This document shows positions 49,348 to 61,302 of a stretch of 64,000 nucleotides of DNA, piece by piece; position 1 is the first letter of the stretch; the number at the start of each line of letters is the position of its first letter. This stretch comes from Armillaria gallica (taxonomy: Eukaryota > Basidiomycota > Agaricomycetes > Agaricales > Physalacriaceae): contig JBANDB010000009.1 in assembly GCA_037576215.1 (NCBI GenBank), positions 2,914,001 through 2,978,000 of the forward strand, read 5' to 3'. The notes under the pieces are model-generated. The model worked only from the letters and a program-made list of their open reading frames with translations. It was not told the origin of the DNA and did not search any database. A program made the position numbers and the translations under genes.

Positions 49348-49357
49348 CTTTATATAA
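49348..49357 (-). promoter_or_regulatory. TATA box of the thioredoxin-TPR gene
   Basis: On the minus strand this reads TTATATAAAG, ending 32 nt upstream of the ATG at 49316. Confidence 0.6.
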
Positions 49358-49621
49358 GAGTACAACAGCAGTTGTACGTCAAAGAGAGTTAAATTGTAAG
49401 CCACCTATATGATGACATCATCTCAATCTATGTCGCAATTATTAGCGGCGTGACCGCAACTCGGAGTGCAATAAACAAGACGTATATTTGTCCTCGCGAC
49501 GATAAAGATACACAACCAGATATGAAGCAACAACTAGAGCGATACAAGTACATGCCATAAACAAATACACAAATACATCTGATAATCCAACGACATCAAA
49601 ACAAAGTACACCGAAACCATG

Positions 49622-52600
49622 TTAGATCTGTTTATATTGCGCCATAAAATTCGACCACGAAACCTGCAGATCATGATCCGGTGGCGTGCTGTACTCCCCA
49701 GGATGCTGCATGGTATACTGCCCATACCCGATTCTAACGTTGGCCCCGTTCCCGTTGCTATATCCATAATACTCGGGCATAACATCCAACGTCATCCCGT
49801 GTTGGTTCTGTGGTATGTTATACGCCATGGCGCTCTCGGATTGAAGGGGTATGTGGGGGTATAACGGGTATTCCGCCACCTGATAATCCTGTTGCGGCTG
49901 AGGGGTATAGGTCTGCCACTGGTTCACGGATTCTTGCATCGATTGATATCCGCTTTGCGGCTCTTGAGTCATGGGTGAAGCGGGGCCGGGCGGGGATGCA
50001 GGCTGAGATGCGGGACTAGAGGCTGCCTGGGAAGATGGGGAAGAAGGCAAAGAAGACGTTCTCCGTGAAACCAGTCGTGTCGTCCCACCAAGGGCTGCGA
50101 ATTCATCAACTTCTTCTTTGATATGGACAACGGGGTAGGGACGGGGTATCGGGTCAGGCGGTACGAGCCCGCGCACCTTCGAAAGAGCCGTATGCGCTCG
50201 TTCTTTGAGTTTCTGGAGGACAGCCTGTAGCAGAGATATGAGATAAAAGTAACAAGAGAAGCAATAAAATGTCGTACAAGTATTTTTACAGTCCTGGAAC
50301 TTTCCGAAACTTGCGAGAAAAGTTGATGGGCAGATTCCAGATGCGACAACGCCGATGGAGCAAGGGCCATCTGCGCTTTCATAGCGATTGAACCAAGAAC
50401 GATCTGATGTCAATTTAGTACTGAAACTCATAATAGAAGGCACGCAATGAGAACTTACTGCACAAGAAAAAACGTGGGTAAACAAAAACCACATGCGCTC
50501 CGTTATAGCGGGATGTTGTTTGAATAGGCTCTTGACCAAGCCTACGAACGAGCAAGCGCTGGTATACGCAGCCAGCACTGACTGCGCATACTTGCTACCC
50601 ATAGGATCTAAGGGATGATCCTCAAGGGCCTGGGCAAAGAATCCTCGATGCATATAGAAAAGTGCTTATAGCAGATAAGGGTCAACTTCAACCGCGGAAG
50701 CGGAACCGTCACGTACTGATCTCCTTGATCGCAAACGCAGTGTAGCGCTGCATTGTCAATTGCGTCGATGGTTGCTCAGGCTCCGGTCCCATCCTCGCGC
50801 CGCCGAATCCAGGTACCTGGAGGCTCGGAGGAACATAGTATGACCGTACCTTTCTATCCAGATCCTGCAAGGTTTTGTAGCCGGGTGGGCGTGCACCAAA
50901 AGCTTGATCATGGACAATAGACAGGCAGTCCGAAGCGAATGTGTGCTTCCACGAAGAGACTGGCAAAAGTATGCAAAAGACTAGATGACCAAATATGAAA
51001 CCGGACTTACAACTCATTTCTCCATGGACATTAGTACCGGGTGCATCTTGAGGAAACTTGGCGTCCACATGAACATTGGCGAAGGATGGAGGCCTTCCGT
51101 AAGTGAGAGACTGAATAGATGTCACATTCCAACGCCATTTCATCAGGAACAGGACCATTCACCTGCCATGAATCATAAACATATAATTCCCAGAGCAGAC
51201 AACGCCTCCGGTAGGATTCTTCTGGATCAAGGTTCCACTTTCCACTATCACGATCTACGGGTGCAATCACCAATCATAAAGGCAAACCTCAGTACGCTGA
51301 TGATGCTTACGAAGTCCAACCTGTGGAACAGATGTCAGGCAACGAGACATAATTTAAAAAAAGACATTAAATGACAAACACTTTGCGCCAACTTCACCAC
51401 GATTCCCATCATCACCCAGCGAGCTTCGATGTCATTCCAAAACATGAAATGACACATGATGAACTAATTTGTGCGTCATTAAGATGCTCGCATGATTTAT
51501 GAACGAGAACTCACTAGTGCCTGTATCCCCGGTATTGACTGCTCCTCAAAGACAGAATTGATGGATAATGCGGCCTTGGCTAGTTGATAATATTGCATTG
51601 CTTCAGGTGAATGCGCTGGCAGCTCCAGGTCCATCAGTGCACCCATGGCGAGGACCATGAAGAGCAAAGCGAGACTGTGAGAATTGATCGCTTCGCCATA
51701 AGGGTACTCTTGTTCATATACAGGGCGAAAGATGGTATCAAAATAGTCTTTCTGGTTGATGGGTGTATACCTATCGAGGCCGATGAGTTAAAACTCAGAA
51801 GATATGCGTGAAACGACTTACATCCAAGCCGCATGTCGGTAGTATTGTTCTTGTGAAGACGTTTCAGCTTGACTGCGGAGACTGAGAGCACAACCGAAGA
51901 AACCATACCGGACAGTCGCCTAGCCACAGATGCGCTAGGTAAGTAACCGTGTAGAGAGTGCCGAATCATATCGGCACATCTGCTAACTGATGGAGTGAAC
52001 GGAAATGCATGCTCAAGCCATGGCAGTTCCACTGGGATCGTGATTTCAAAGTTAGTGGGCACATCGTCGTCTTCTTCGGAACCTTCTTCGTTCTGGAAAC
52101 GTAGAAGCTCGAAGTTAAGAACAAGGAATTTGTAATTCTTACCTTCAGGAGATACTGGAGGAACGTGATGAGTTATGGAAGAGATCAGCGATAGAAAGAC
52201 TTACCCAGGAATTGGCAGCTTGGCCAAAGAATGAGGATCGTCCTCGTTCTGATAATGACCTACAAATGGATGCTTCAGTAGAGGACGGGAAAGGGTGATT
52301 GAATCATACAGGGAACCAAGGGCGTTGATGGCGTCTACATTTTCCGCGTGATTCTCCTTTTGAGTTTGCTCGTCAAGTCTCTCTCGCTCCAATGGCCGCT
52401 TGATCTGTAAGAGCTCTTCGCTTAGTAGAGGATGAGGATGGGGGGAATTGAGAGAATGTGATTCAGCGAGGGCATCTTCGAGCTGTCGCACGCGGGTGGA
52501 TAATTGTCCAATCTTATCGTGGAGAGCCTCTGTATTGGCGAGGACGAAACTAGGGCAACGATTTAATGAAACCAATAGATGCTTGGTTACGTGAAGACAC

Positions 52601-53128
52601 ACCGATTTCCCTTGCCGGTCGTCAAAGACCCTGGATACAGTCGTTACAACGAAGACCAGATAAAATCCGTTGCATGAAATACCGTCAGGACATATGGGAC
52701 CACATCCTACACAGCGGGTTCTGAGCTACTGACGCCGGGTCGAAGGATAAATGCCATACCCTTTTTCACGCAATTGCTGGTGCACAGATAATAAGGATGC
52801 ACTTGCCACTGATAACACGAATAAGCTTTACCTGCAAGGAAACACACGACTACACCTGTACGGGGCGTGAGCTACGGCTGGGAACGGAAGCAAAATAAAT
52901 CGTACTTGAGCTTCAATCTATAAATTGAGCAACGGATCAGCTTTCAGAGGGAAACAGCGAAGACGCGTATCACACCTCCTGCACTGTACAGAAGAAGACA
53001 CATATGAATGAGCCTCTCCGAATCGGAATACAAGGACGCGACCACTATACCTCGGCACAGCTGAGAGCAGCCCCCCTGCGTTTGTGTCGCTGTACTAAAG
53101 ACGAGTCCTGCGGGTAGGCAGATGCCAT
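49622..53128 (-). CDS. Zn2Cys6 fungal-specific transcription factor 1
   Basis: The start at 53128 gives MASAYPQDSSLVQRHKRRG, then the zinc cluster SCAECRRLKLKCSRVFPC followed by SNCVKKGCGPICPDGSLTTG. The cluster is spread over exons 53128-53051, 52983-52976 (8 nt), 52917-52906 (12 nt), 52855-52832 (24), 52776-52760 (17), 52706-52683 (24) and 52630-52603 (28). All are in phase with GT-AG introns of 50-67 nt. A coiled coil follows (HDKIGQLSTRVRQLEDALAE), then the fungal_trans regulatory domain (DRDSGKWNLDPEESYRRR, ELYVYDSWQSLTYGRPPSF). Later blocks are DCLSIVHDQAFGARPPGYKT and MHRGFFAQALEDHPLDPMGS. The C-terminus is Gln/Pro/Tyr-rich and probably activating. The target genes are unknown. It is closely related to factor 2 at 61303. 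Confidence 0.87.
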
Positions 53129-55163
53129 AGGATGGTGGTAGTGGTGGAGAGCGGTGAAGCAGTCAGCAACGAGCCATTCGAGGATACAGTGCGTGCTCAG
53201 ATCTGAACCCAATACGGCAAGCGTGCCGGTGACGTTGTCCTTGTTTACCCCTCTCCGACTATTTGAATTCTTAGCTCTCACTTAGTATACACCTTAGTAC
53301 CCGAGCGGGGCAGGCTACCCGAGCGCTATTCCAGCGCTCGATAGAATTTATCCTTTCTACTATTCCCAATATATGTTCCGGGGCTTTGAATTTTTTGTTT
53401 TCCTAGTCCCACATGGTGCCATTCGGTATCTGGTGGGTCCACTCTTCCGACTCCTTTAGCTTCTCTGTCGGCCCTGCAAGATATACACACATATCAGTCA
53501 ACCATCAGCTCCTTAATTTTCGCTGGGGGAGGCGCCAGCGGCATCCGGAAAGGCCGACACTGGTCACGCTACTGTTTCACGCATGCGCAGTAACATTTAT
53601 CTTTGGTCTACATAGAAAACCAATTTTCCTCACCGGTCCTTGGCATCGAGGTAGCTGAATTACCAAGAGCAGGTAGGACCCTGCAGGTACTTCCCCGCCC
53701 TTACTCACCCCAAGCCACAAGGAAGACTGACAATACTGGTTTTGGCCTTCCCTGACTTTGGTTTATTCTAGCACCGACCTTTGCCCGTGATTCCACTTGC
53801 CCGCAAGCCCTTGATATTTCCTAACCGGTCTCGGGGCCACTATATATTCAATACCGGCTCAAACGAACTCGTCTTATCTTCTGCATCTTCCACGTCGGAT
53901 GTATAGACAGTCTTCGCTCATTCCTAGTATCCACGATCGGGTTATAATTGGTGAACATTTCAATTTCAGTGGCGATTAACAGCATTGGGGCGAATTAGTC
54001 CATCTACCAACCCTCGAAAGGACGACTATCACTCATACATATCGGGCGGCATGTAAGTCTACTTAATTAGTAAGGACATGCTCGAACCAATAGGGACCAC
54101 GCGGTCGTTCCTCGGAAACCTCCAGGGGACTTTCAACATCATTCGACTTGTTCTATGAATCTTTGTCTTCATTTCCAGCGTTCTTGTTCGCTTCGACATC
54201 CGAAGAACGGAAGTATGTGTGCAAACTGACGCAGGGCTATCGAGTATGCTTGATCTTCTTTCTTTTGGTGAGTGAGATTCACCTTACCTGACTCGAGTCT
54301 GCTGCTACATTGGTCGTCTTCTGGTTCAATGTCTCCTCTCCATCTGTCCGAAAAGGGTTCAGGCACCGGTATACACGTTCTTAATCCGACGAAATCACCG
54401 AAATCCGCACGTTGTTGTTCGGAAGGGCGGGATCATCGACACTTTCGTAATGGCGGCGGTTGGCCGCAATTCACAGTTAATCGAGACGTGTGGGTGACAC
54501 TCCGTCGAAGTCTCGCCACTGGACTCTGAAGCTACGGCTCCGGCGAGTCACCGTTCACGCAATGTTATTACATCCCTGGTGGTCCGATCTTACTACATCC
54601 CATCACCGTCCAATTTTGTGCAAGTCTCTACTCAATTGTCGACCTCTGCTAGACTGCTCGCTTGTTCTGTGTGCTTCAGGGCAACCACGTGGAAATTCTT
54701 TCCCATACCTTCTGCCAGACCGCACTGACAACGACGTCGGCGACAGGAAATATTATTCTGATATTCAAACCTATTCAAACACGTTGCCTGACGTCAAGAT
54801 CTAGACCCATTTCCTCTGTGTACAGGCGGTTGCTTACAGACGGTTTGAGCACGAAACGTTGCCCAGTGATCGCGATCATGGCAACTAGGGGAAGTTCAAA
54901 TTACTGCGTAGACGTACAATAGTCGTAGTTACTTTGTTTCTCCACTGTAATACTGCTTTATGTACGCAAGCCCGAGTCGCAGGCAAGGATATTTGCTTCA
55001 TAAGCTGGCCCATCCATATCAGGACTGCGCTGTCGAAATTGGCATCAGATGATGGGAGAACATCAACCCTGCGAAGATTTTTGCTTCTCTTTTCTGCTTT
55101 CTTTTGCTGTCTCTATGTCACTTTTCATTTTCTTTGTTCTACCCCCCGCTCACGTGTAACAAC
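53129..55163. other. Long divergent intergenic region
   Basis: This 2.0 kb lies between the start codons of factor 1 (-) and the CUE-CCCH-Smr gene (+). It contains only short open frames without recognisable motifs. Runs such as ATATATTC near 53,840 are promoter-like. It could hold an unannotated non-coding RNA or long 5' UTRs; nothing in the sequence decides this. Confidence 0.5.
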
Positions 55164-57967
55164 ATGTCCCTACTATCTCTGCCTGTGGACCCGGGCAACT
55201 TGTCCGATTCTGGAGAGCATAATAATGCTTTAACCCAACCACGATTTCCCCACACTCGAGCCCAACTGTCGGCGTTGTCGCGCCAGTCCAAACCCATAGA
55301 TGGCTTTGAGAGTGATATCGACGGCGAAGAGATTCGACGAGTCTCGTCGTCGTTGGTGAATCAGGTCGTGGCCCTGCTGGTCGAGGAACGCGAAGACGAG
55401 CTCAAGGCGCTTGTGAAGGAATCATTTAGCCTGGATGATGAGACTGTGCGCCTTTTTTTCTCGAGTAATATTTTTTTCTTGACCACAGGCTAGGCGGAGC
55501 AAGGTGTCTTAGACCTGATGCATAAGCACCGGGACGACGTAGCAGGTGTTCCGTTTCTCTTCTTGACGCCCATCCGCCGTCCTATTTCGAGACCGTCATC
55601 AAGGGCGTCTACTGCGTCGGGCCGCCTCCATCAAGCTCGTCCAGACACACCGTTGTCGGCGCCCAGCTCACCGCGAGCTCTTGTATTTCGCCGCCCTCAC
55701 ACCCCGCTCGTCTCCCCGCTTGCCGTCGGCCAGGCATCGTCTTACATGTCGGCGCGCGGCAGTGACTACTCGCCTTCGTCGTCGCCCGTCCTCTCGCATG
55801 CCCAGGCGACACACGCTCATGCCCAATTCACAGCGAGCTTGCCAGCCTCGCCGTTGTCGTCCCCACGCTTGCTGAATGCCAAGGCCTCTGAGTTCAAGCC
55901 AATTCAACGACCGCTCTCTGCGGCATCATCCAATCCGGGTCCTCTACGTACAGATACCCCATCACCAGATCTCTGGTCGCACAGCCCGTTCAGAGCCACG
56001 TCTAATCTTGCCATCGCGGCGCCCCTTCTTCCCGAACAACCTTCGCTTACACGGTCGCTTACGCCCAGTTCCTCTCTCCGTTCTCCGCTCTTCCCTGATG
56101 AACACGATAGTGATGAAGAGGATCCTTTTGATCCCTTTTCTCAAAAGCCTGTTCCAACTTTCAATACTTTCCATACCTCGGATTTCGATGCTCAATGGTC
56201 CGGATCGTCTAATTCCTCCATGTCCCCCGAAGATCCTAGAATCGGGGAGATGCATAGTCAATTCCAACCCTCGTACGCTTCGTATGAATCATTACTCTCT
56301 GAAGACCCCCCAGAGGAGGATCCAGAGGCTGAAGCCGAAGCTGCTGCAGTGCTTACCGATGGAATGACGCCATTTGACGTTCTCAGTTCTGTCTTTGGTT
56401 CTACTCTCGCACCTTCCGAGTTGGAGGAAGCGCTCGCTGCCAATGCGTACGACTTTGATCGCGCAATGGCTTGGCTCGTTGATCGAGCTTTGCCAACTGC
56501 GCCTCAGAATCCTCAGGTTCGTATGCAGAATATGGGTGGCAGAGTCACCCTTGTCTCTAGAGAAGCTGTGCGTGGTCGAGGAGGCTTCCCAACTCAAAAT
56601 GCACGGCCGGCTCCTAGATACGTCAATGGACGACCCGTTCAGGGAGGGAACAGAGTCTGTCGGTATTTTGTTGCTGGCGAGTGCCTTCGGGCCGACTGCA
56701 GATTCAGGTATAGCCCATGTACTTTATGTGATGTTTAAATCTAACTTTGTTATTTCAACTAGTCATGATTTGGAGCGTGCCCTGTGTCGTTTTTGGCTTC
56801 GGGGAACGTGTGCAAAACAGGATAGCTGCGAATTTCTCCACCATCTCCCTAAGGACGTCGATATAACGAGCCTGAATATTGCCATGTCCCGTGCTAATGT
56901 AATGCCAGGCACCGGTCCGCTTGCTGCTCATACGGCTGCATTAGAGGATTTCCCCGTCTTAGGTTATGAAAATGGCAAGGGTAGACGGGGAGGATATGTT
57001 GACAGAGCTTATGATCCTGGGCGAACGAGATTCGCCGCGGCTGTCAAGAAGCCGATTCCTGCAGTTCATACCGATAGTCCCGCCCGTCGCGAAGCCATGG
57101 GCAGTTCAGCCGACAATCTTCATACCCGATCGGCGATTGTCGCACCCAAACCATCGCCTCGGCTCAAACTCCGTCCTCCAACGCTTCTACCGACGCTCGC
57201 CACAGGCGAATCGGTGAATTCCTTATACATGGCATACCGTGCTCGCGCTTTACAACTTGGTGCAGCCCGAAATGCCTGCTTGTCTCGTGCCGCAGACGCG
57301 TGGAGGCGAGGAGATGGCGCCGCGGCGAAGAGGTTCAGTAGGGAAGGTCATGATTTGAACGGCAAGATGAGTGCGGAAATGGCGTCAGCTGCCGCGCAAC
57401 TTGTACGCGAGCGTGCAACGCTGGCTGAGCAAGCTGTTAGGAACAGGGAGGCCAGCTGGTCCGACGACCCCGGTGATCGCACAGCTCGAGGACGTGTCTG
57501 TGGTGGGGTTACGGTGTTATTATGGGAATCGCGCGAACTGATACTGGTGACGGTAAATTGACCGCTGAGGAGAGGACGGAGAGTATGCTTGACTTGCATG
57601 GGCTGCATTCGAATGAGGCGACTGAGGTTCTAGAAGATTTTCTACTGGCTGTGAGTTGCCGGATGTTTCGTTTTTCTGAGTACGGCTGACCCGGATGTTT
57701 CTCGTAGTTGGAGGCTGAGCACTTCTATGGTTTGGGTGAGTTGCGGCGCAATTACGGAATTTTCTTGGCACTGAGTTTTTGAATTTCTTCGCAGCATACA
57801 TTATTGTCGGCGAAGAAAAGCATACTGGTTCGCAAGATGTGGCCCGCGGGGCATCCCGAGCGCGACTAGCAACCGGAGTGCGCGAATGGCTTCACCGATG
57901 GGGATACCCTTGGAGCGAGAGAGATGGCATAATATGTGTTGATGCACTGACACACGCGTCTGAATAG
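55164..57967 (+). CDS. CUE-CCCH zinc finger-DUF1771-Smr domain protein, with one frame break
   Basis: Exons: 55164-55445, 55494-56707, 56763-57650, 57708-57735 and 57795-57967. In order: N-terminal SSLVNQVVALLVEEREDELK; a long Ser/Pro-rich region; a CUE/UBA-like helix bundle (PFDVLSSVFGSTLAPSELEE, NAYDFDRAMAWLVDRAL); two CCCH fingers (CRYFVAGECLRADCRFSH, CRFWLRGTCAKQDSCEFLH); DUF1771 (MAYRARALQLGAARNACLSR, AAKRFSREGHDLNGKMSAEM); then the Smr nuclease-like domain (MLDLHGLHSNEATEVLEDFL, HFYGLAYIIVGEEKHTGSQD). CUE+DUF1771+Smr recalls human N4BP2, and CCCH suggests RNA binding, so a role in mRNA or ribosome quality control is plausible. The frame breaks at the GGGG run 57504-57507 between GRVCGG and YGVIMGIARTD. 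One lost G explains it. Confidence 0.83.
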
Positions 57968-58306
57968 AAGAAAAACAATAATGGATATCGTGTACGAGGC
58001 GTAGGCTGAGCAAAAGTGGTGTACAATTATGATAGGAAAACTGGGACCATTGATTTTCGTGTAAGTATAGTCATTGATTTGTATATACTGATCTTCTGCA
58101 TATGTTTGGAATATACGTTTTCTTGTTGCTACAACCCAACGGGGGCGGTGGCTGCGGTGGGTTACATCCGAGTCGCATCGCCGGGTGGCTATTTCCGACC
58201 TGGAACACGTCGCGAAGCAACCACGTGCAACGATTCACATGGCAGGCGGTGGCAAGCCAAACGTCCGGAGGCCGCTAACCAAAATCTACTTTCATTCACG
58301 ACCACG

Positions 58307-59830
58307 ATGACCTTCCACGCGCAATCCGAACAAACTGATATTCACCTAGAATTTGAAGTCCCGCCTACCGCCATATCGCAGGAATTCCACTCCCCTTCTT
58401 CTCCAAAGGCCCAACGACCGTTCTCTATTGATCTCAGTCTCGAACTTGAACGGCAACTAGACATGGAATCGCCCCCAGTAACCCCCTCATATAACGCCCA
58501 AACGCACGATACACGTCCAAGACGTGAATCGCTCGACCCGCAGGTTCTTGCACATATTGTCATGCAGCTCCGCCATTCATTAGCCGAAATGACCAAAGAG
58601 CGGGATGACTTGCTTCAGTTTGTCTCAGGAGCGCACTCGAAGGAAGCAGAGCTAAAGGACGCCCTGCAAGCCGTAACAGATAAGGCAACGGAGTTGGAAG
58701 AGGAGCTGATGGTGGCGAGACGGAAAATGAAAGACGATGAGGATGCTATTGCCATGTTGCGAACCAAGGTGGAAGAGAGCAGGTATGTCTTGACCTTGGC
58801 TCCTTGTTACTGTAACTCGTTGCTTACTATGCTATCCAGACGTGGTCTAATGCGGCTGCAGTCCGAAAATCAAAACCGCAGACAAAGTGTTGGACCAATG
58901 CCGTTGGACTTGTCTCGTGCGGGTTTCAACAATTTCAGCACCCCCGGGTCGTCCAAGCGAGCATCGTTCACGCCTGCTACAGGTTCTCACACGACACGTC
59001 CGAATGCTCATCGGCGCATTTCATCAGTTTCTGATACATGTATTGATGATCAGTCCTCACAAACGCTAATCATGCCCCCCGAACTATCAGCCAACTCTCG
59101 TCGAACATCGGGTCTCTATAATCGCTCTCCCCAAGCCGACAGAGACGCGTTCAATTTGGAGCTGGAGACGCTGCGGAAGGAACTGCGGGCGGTGAAAGAT
59201 GAGCTTGAAGAGACTAAGCTCGAGCTCTCGGAGGCTAATGAAGCCAGGGAAGCGTCTGACACGTGTGCAAATGCATTGCGGGAATTTATTTCCGAAAATA
59301 ATGTTGGTACCGTCGACCTGGACGCCAGGGACACTGTAAAATTGCCTCCTTTGCCTGCCACTACAACCGGAGATGAGACAGAGGCAAAGAAGGCGAATGC
59401 TGGATGGGGATTCAAGCTGTGGAAAGTCGATACCTCCGTAAAACCTGCCAATGGTCCTACCTCAGCTGTTTCTACAGCCTCACCTGTTGTCGCGCCTTCC
59501 GCCCAATTGAACGCCTCGCAGGTACCGCTCACACGGAAGATCGGCGGCTTCTTCAGTTCCCGGGGGAGCGTCTCTTCGACCGCTTCGAACAATTCCAATT
59601 CGGCCCTTCAATCAAATGCCGCTACCCCTCAGGTTCCTCACCGTGATTCGGTCTACAGCTTCTCCGACGCGTCTTCCATGAATGAACCATTGAGTCCTAC
59701 AAGCGAAGAAAATTCTCATAATGACGTGGTGGTACGCTCACTGTCGGACATGGGGAGTCTGGGTGGATCGTCACCTCCGTTCAGTAACGGAGTGGCAATG
59801 CACGTCGAGAAGGAAGTTTTGGCATCATGA
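58307..59830 (+). CDS. Coiled-coil protein, unknown function
   Basis: The ATG at 58307 (MTFHAQSEQTDIHLEFEVPP) is chosen over upstream in-frame codons, which lie in low-quality sequence and begin with non-ATG. Two exons: 58307-58782 and 58840-59830. The intron (gtatgt...atccag) is 57 nt and free of stops, so retention would still give an open frame. The first coiled coil is MQLRHSLAEMTKERDDLLQF and onward to KMKDDEDAIAMLRTKVEESR; the second is FNLELETLRKELRAVKDELE and ETKLELSEANEAREASDTCA. Between and after these it is Ser/Pro-rich. A basic-aromatic KANAGWGFKLWKVDTS and a RKIGGFFSSRGSVSS patch occur near the C-terminus. There is no known catalytic domain, signal peptide or membrane segment. 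Confidence 0.75.
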   Translation: MTFHAQSEQTDIHLEFEVPPTAISQEFHSPSSPKAQRPFSIDLSLELERQLDMESPPVTPSYNAQTHDTRPRRESLDPQVLAHIVMQLRHSLAEMTKERDDLLQFVSGAHSKEAELKDALQAVTDKATELEEELMVARRKMKDDEDAIAMLRTKVEESRYVLTLAPCYCNSLLTMLSRRGLMRLQSENQNRRQSVGPMPLDLSRAGFNNFSTPGSSKRASFTPATGSHTTRPNAHRRISSVSDTCIDDQSSQTLIMPPELSANSRRTSGLYNRSPQADRDAFNLELETLRKELRAVKDELEETKLELSEANEAREASDTCANALREFISENNVGTVDLDARDTVKLPPLPATTTGDETEAKKANAGWGFKLWKVDTSVKPANGPTSAVSTASPVVAPSAQLNASQVPLTRKIGGFFSSRGSVSSTASNNSNSALQSNAATPQVPHRDSVYSFSDASSMNEPLSPTSEENSHNDVVVRSLSDMGSLGGSSPPFSNGVAMHVEKEVLAS

Positions 59831-61302
59831 TGGAGCGGTGAATATATTTTTACCCGTTAGATCGCTTAACGACCCCTTATGAGTTAGTAATGAGCATTAT
59901 ATTAGTCCCTTGTCCCGACCTTTTTACTGCTACAATTCGAGTGTGTAACTTTGGCCTCGCAATAGTTTTGTATCTCACGTCATTGCTGGTCTTGAACAAT
60001 CTATACAGCCTGAGTATGAGAGAAGCCTAAATTTTTTTAACGGGACAGCATTACGTGACGACTCTAAAACAAACTTCTTCACTAGAACATGGACCCTCGA
60101 TGTACCAAGTATCTAAGCGACAGAGATACATCACCGACACATTTTAATCCGCCAATTGTGGACTTCCGACCTCGATCTGCCGACTATCTGTGCCGCTATC
60201 CCCGTTTCAAGGTGCCCGTGATGTCGAGTTTTCAATACGGCTCGGTCCTCCGCACGCTTTCATACCCGTGCTAATCCTTTTCCATACTAGGACAAGTTGA
60301 ATGTTCCAAGCCTTTTATTTGACTGGTACAACCGAATCCCGAGAGAGATACAGGGTCAACATTGGCTGAATGTACGGATCACAATGATCCAGATAGAACT
60401 TTCCTCGGAGCCGCAGGATCACAGATTCGTCGGCGGATGCGTCATTACGTGTTCTTCGAAGGTCCTTGTATTTTCGATATGGTAGTAGGTATCAAGGGGA
60501 CCCCCTTACCCCAGTGGCGTCACACTTCAAATGGTATCAAGTTGGTCGTTTCATCCAAGCGCCCGTGTATTTGTGAAAGATTCAAACCGGTATTCTCAGT
60601 GGTGTAGATATTATCGACAAGTCAAGACGATGTGGGGTAAAATTGAATATCAGCGATAAATTTGCGAATCCGATCGCGAGCTAGCCAGATCGGGGCTCAT
60701 GTCCGATAAACACACGTGGAAAAGATCCCACCTATCGCTCTTTTCGACGCCCAGGATAGCATACAGTCATGATGGCCTTGCGTCCAGCTCTGGCCTGCCG
60801 CCTTCTGGGTCTTCTACAGCGAGCTGAATGCAGAAAGGCAGTGTGGATGCTGTACACCTGTGGCTTTAGTTAGGCTGAAGGTGGGTCACACAGATAGTAA
60901 TCCAATACCACTTCCAGGTAAAGGCAGGATCCCGAATCGACAAGAATCCCCCCATCATTCCCTTCTAGTTCGCATCTTATGCAATCATTCGGTGAAGGCG
61001 GTCGCCACCTGATTAGGTTTGGGATTTCCAGCTGTATTGTCCTGTATTGCGAAACGCTACGGCGGAGTACAATCCTCTAAAAGGTGTATAGAGAGAGCGC
61101 TGGGGGGTTTGAAAAGTTTTCTGACCGACCAGGAACACAGGAATGGAAGGAGGAAACACGTCATAGCCACCGAACAACGGCAATACCGGCGGTGGTATTG
61201 CTTCCGCGGCATTAACTCCGGCAAGGACCGGCAACCATTTTGAAGTACTTAGAGCTCAAGCAAATCCGCAAACCCGGTCCGCTTCTTGTGATTCCACCCA
61301 CC
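59831..61302. other. Long intergenic region upstream of factor 2
   Basis: This 1.47 kb lies upstream of the second Zn2Cys6 gene. It has several short plus-strand open frames between 60,089 and 60,607, which I do not recognise. It probably includes the 3' end of the coiled-coil gene and the factor 2 promoter. Confidence 0.5.
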
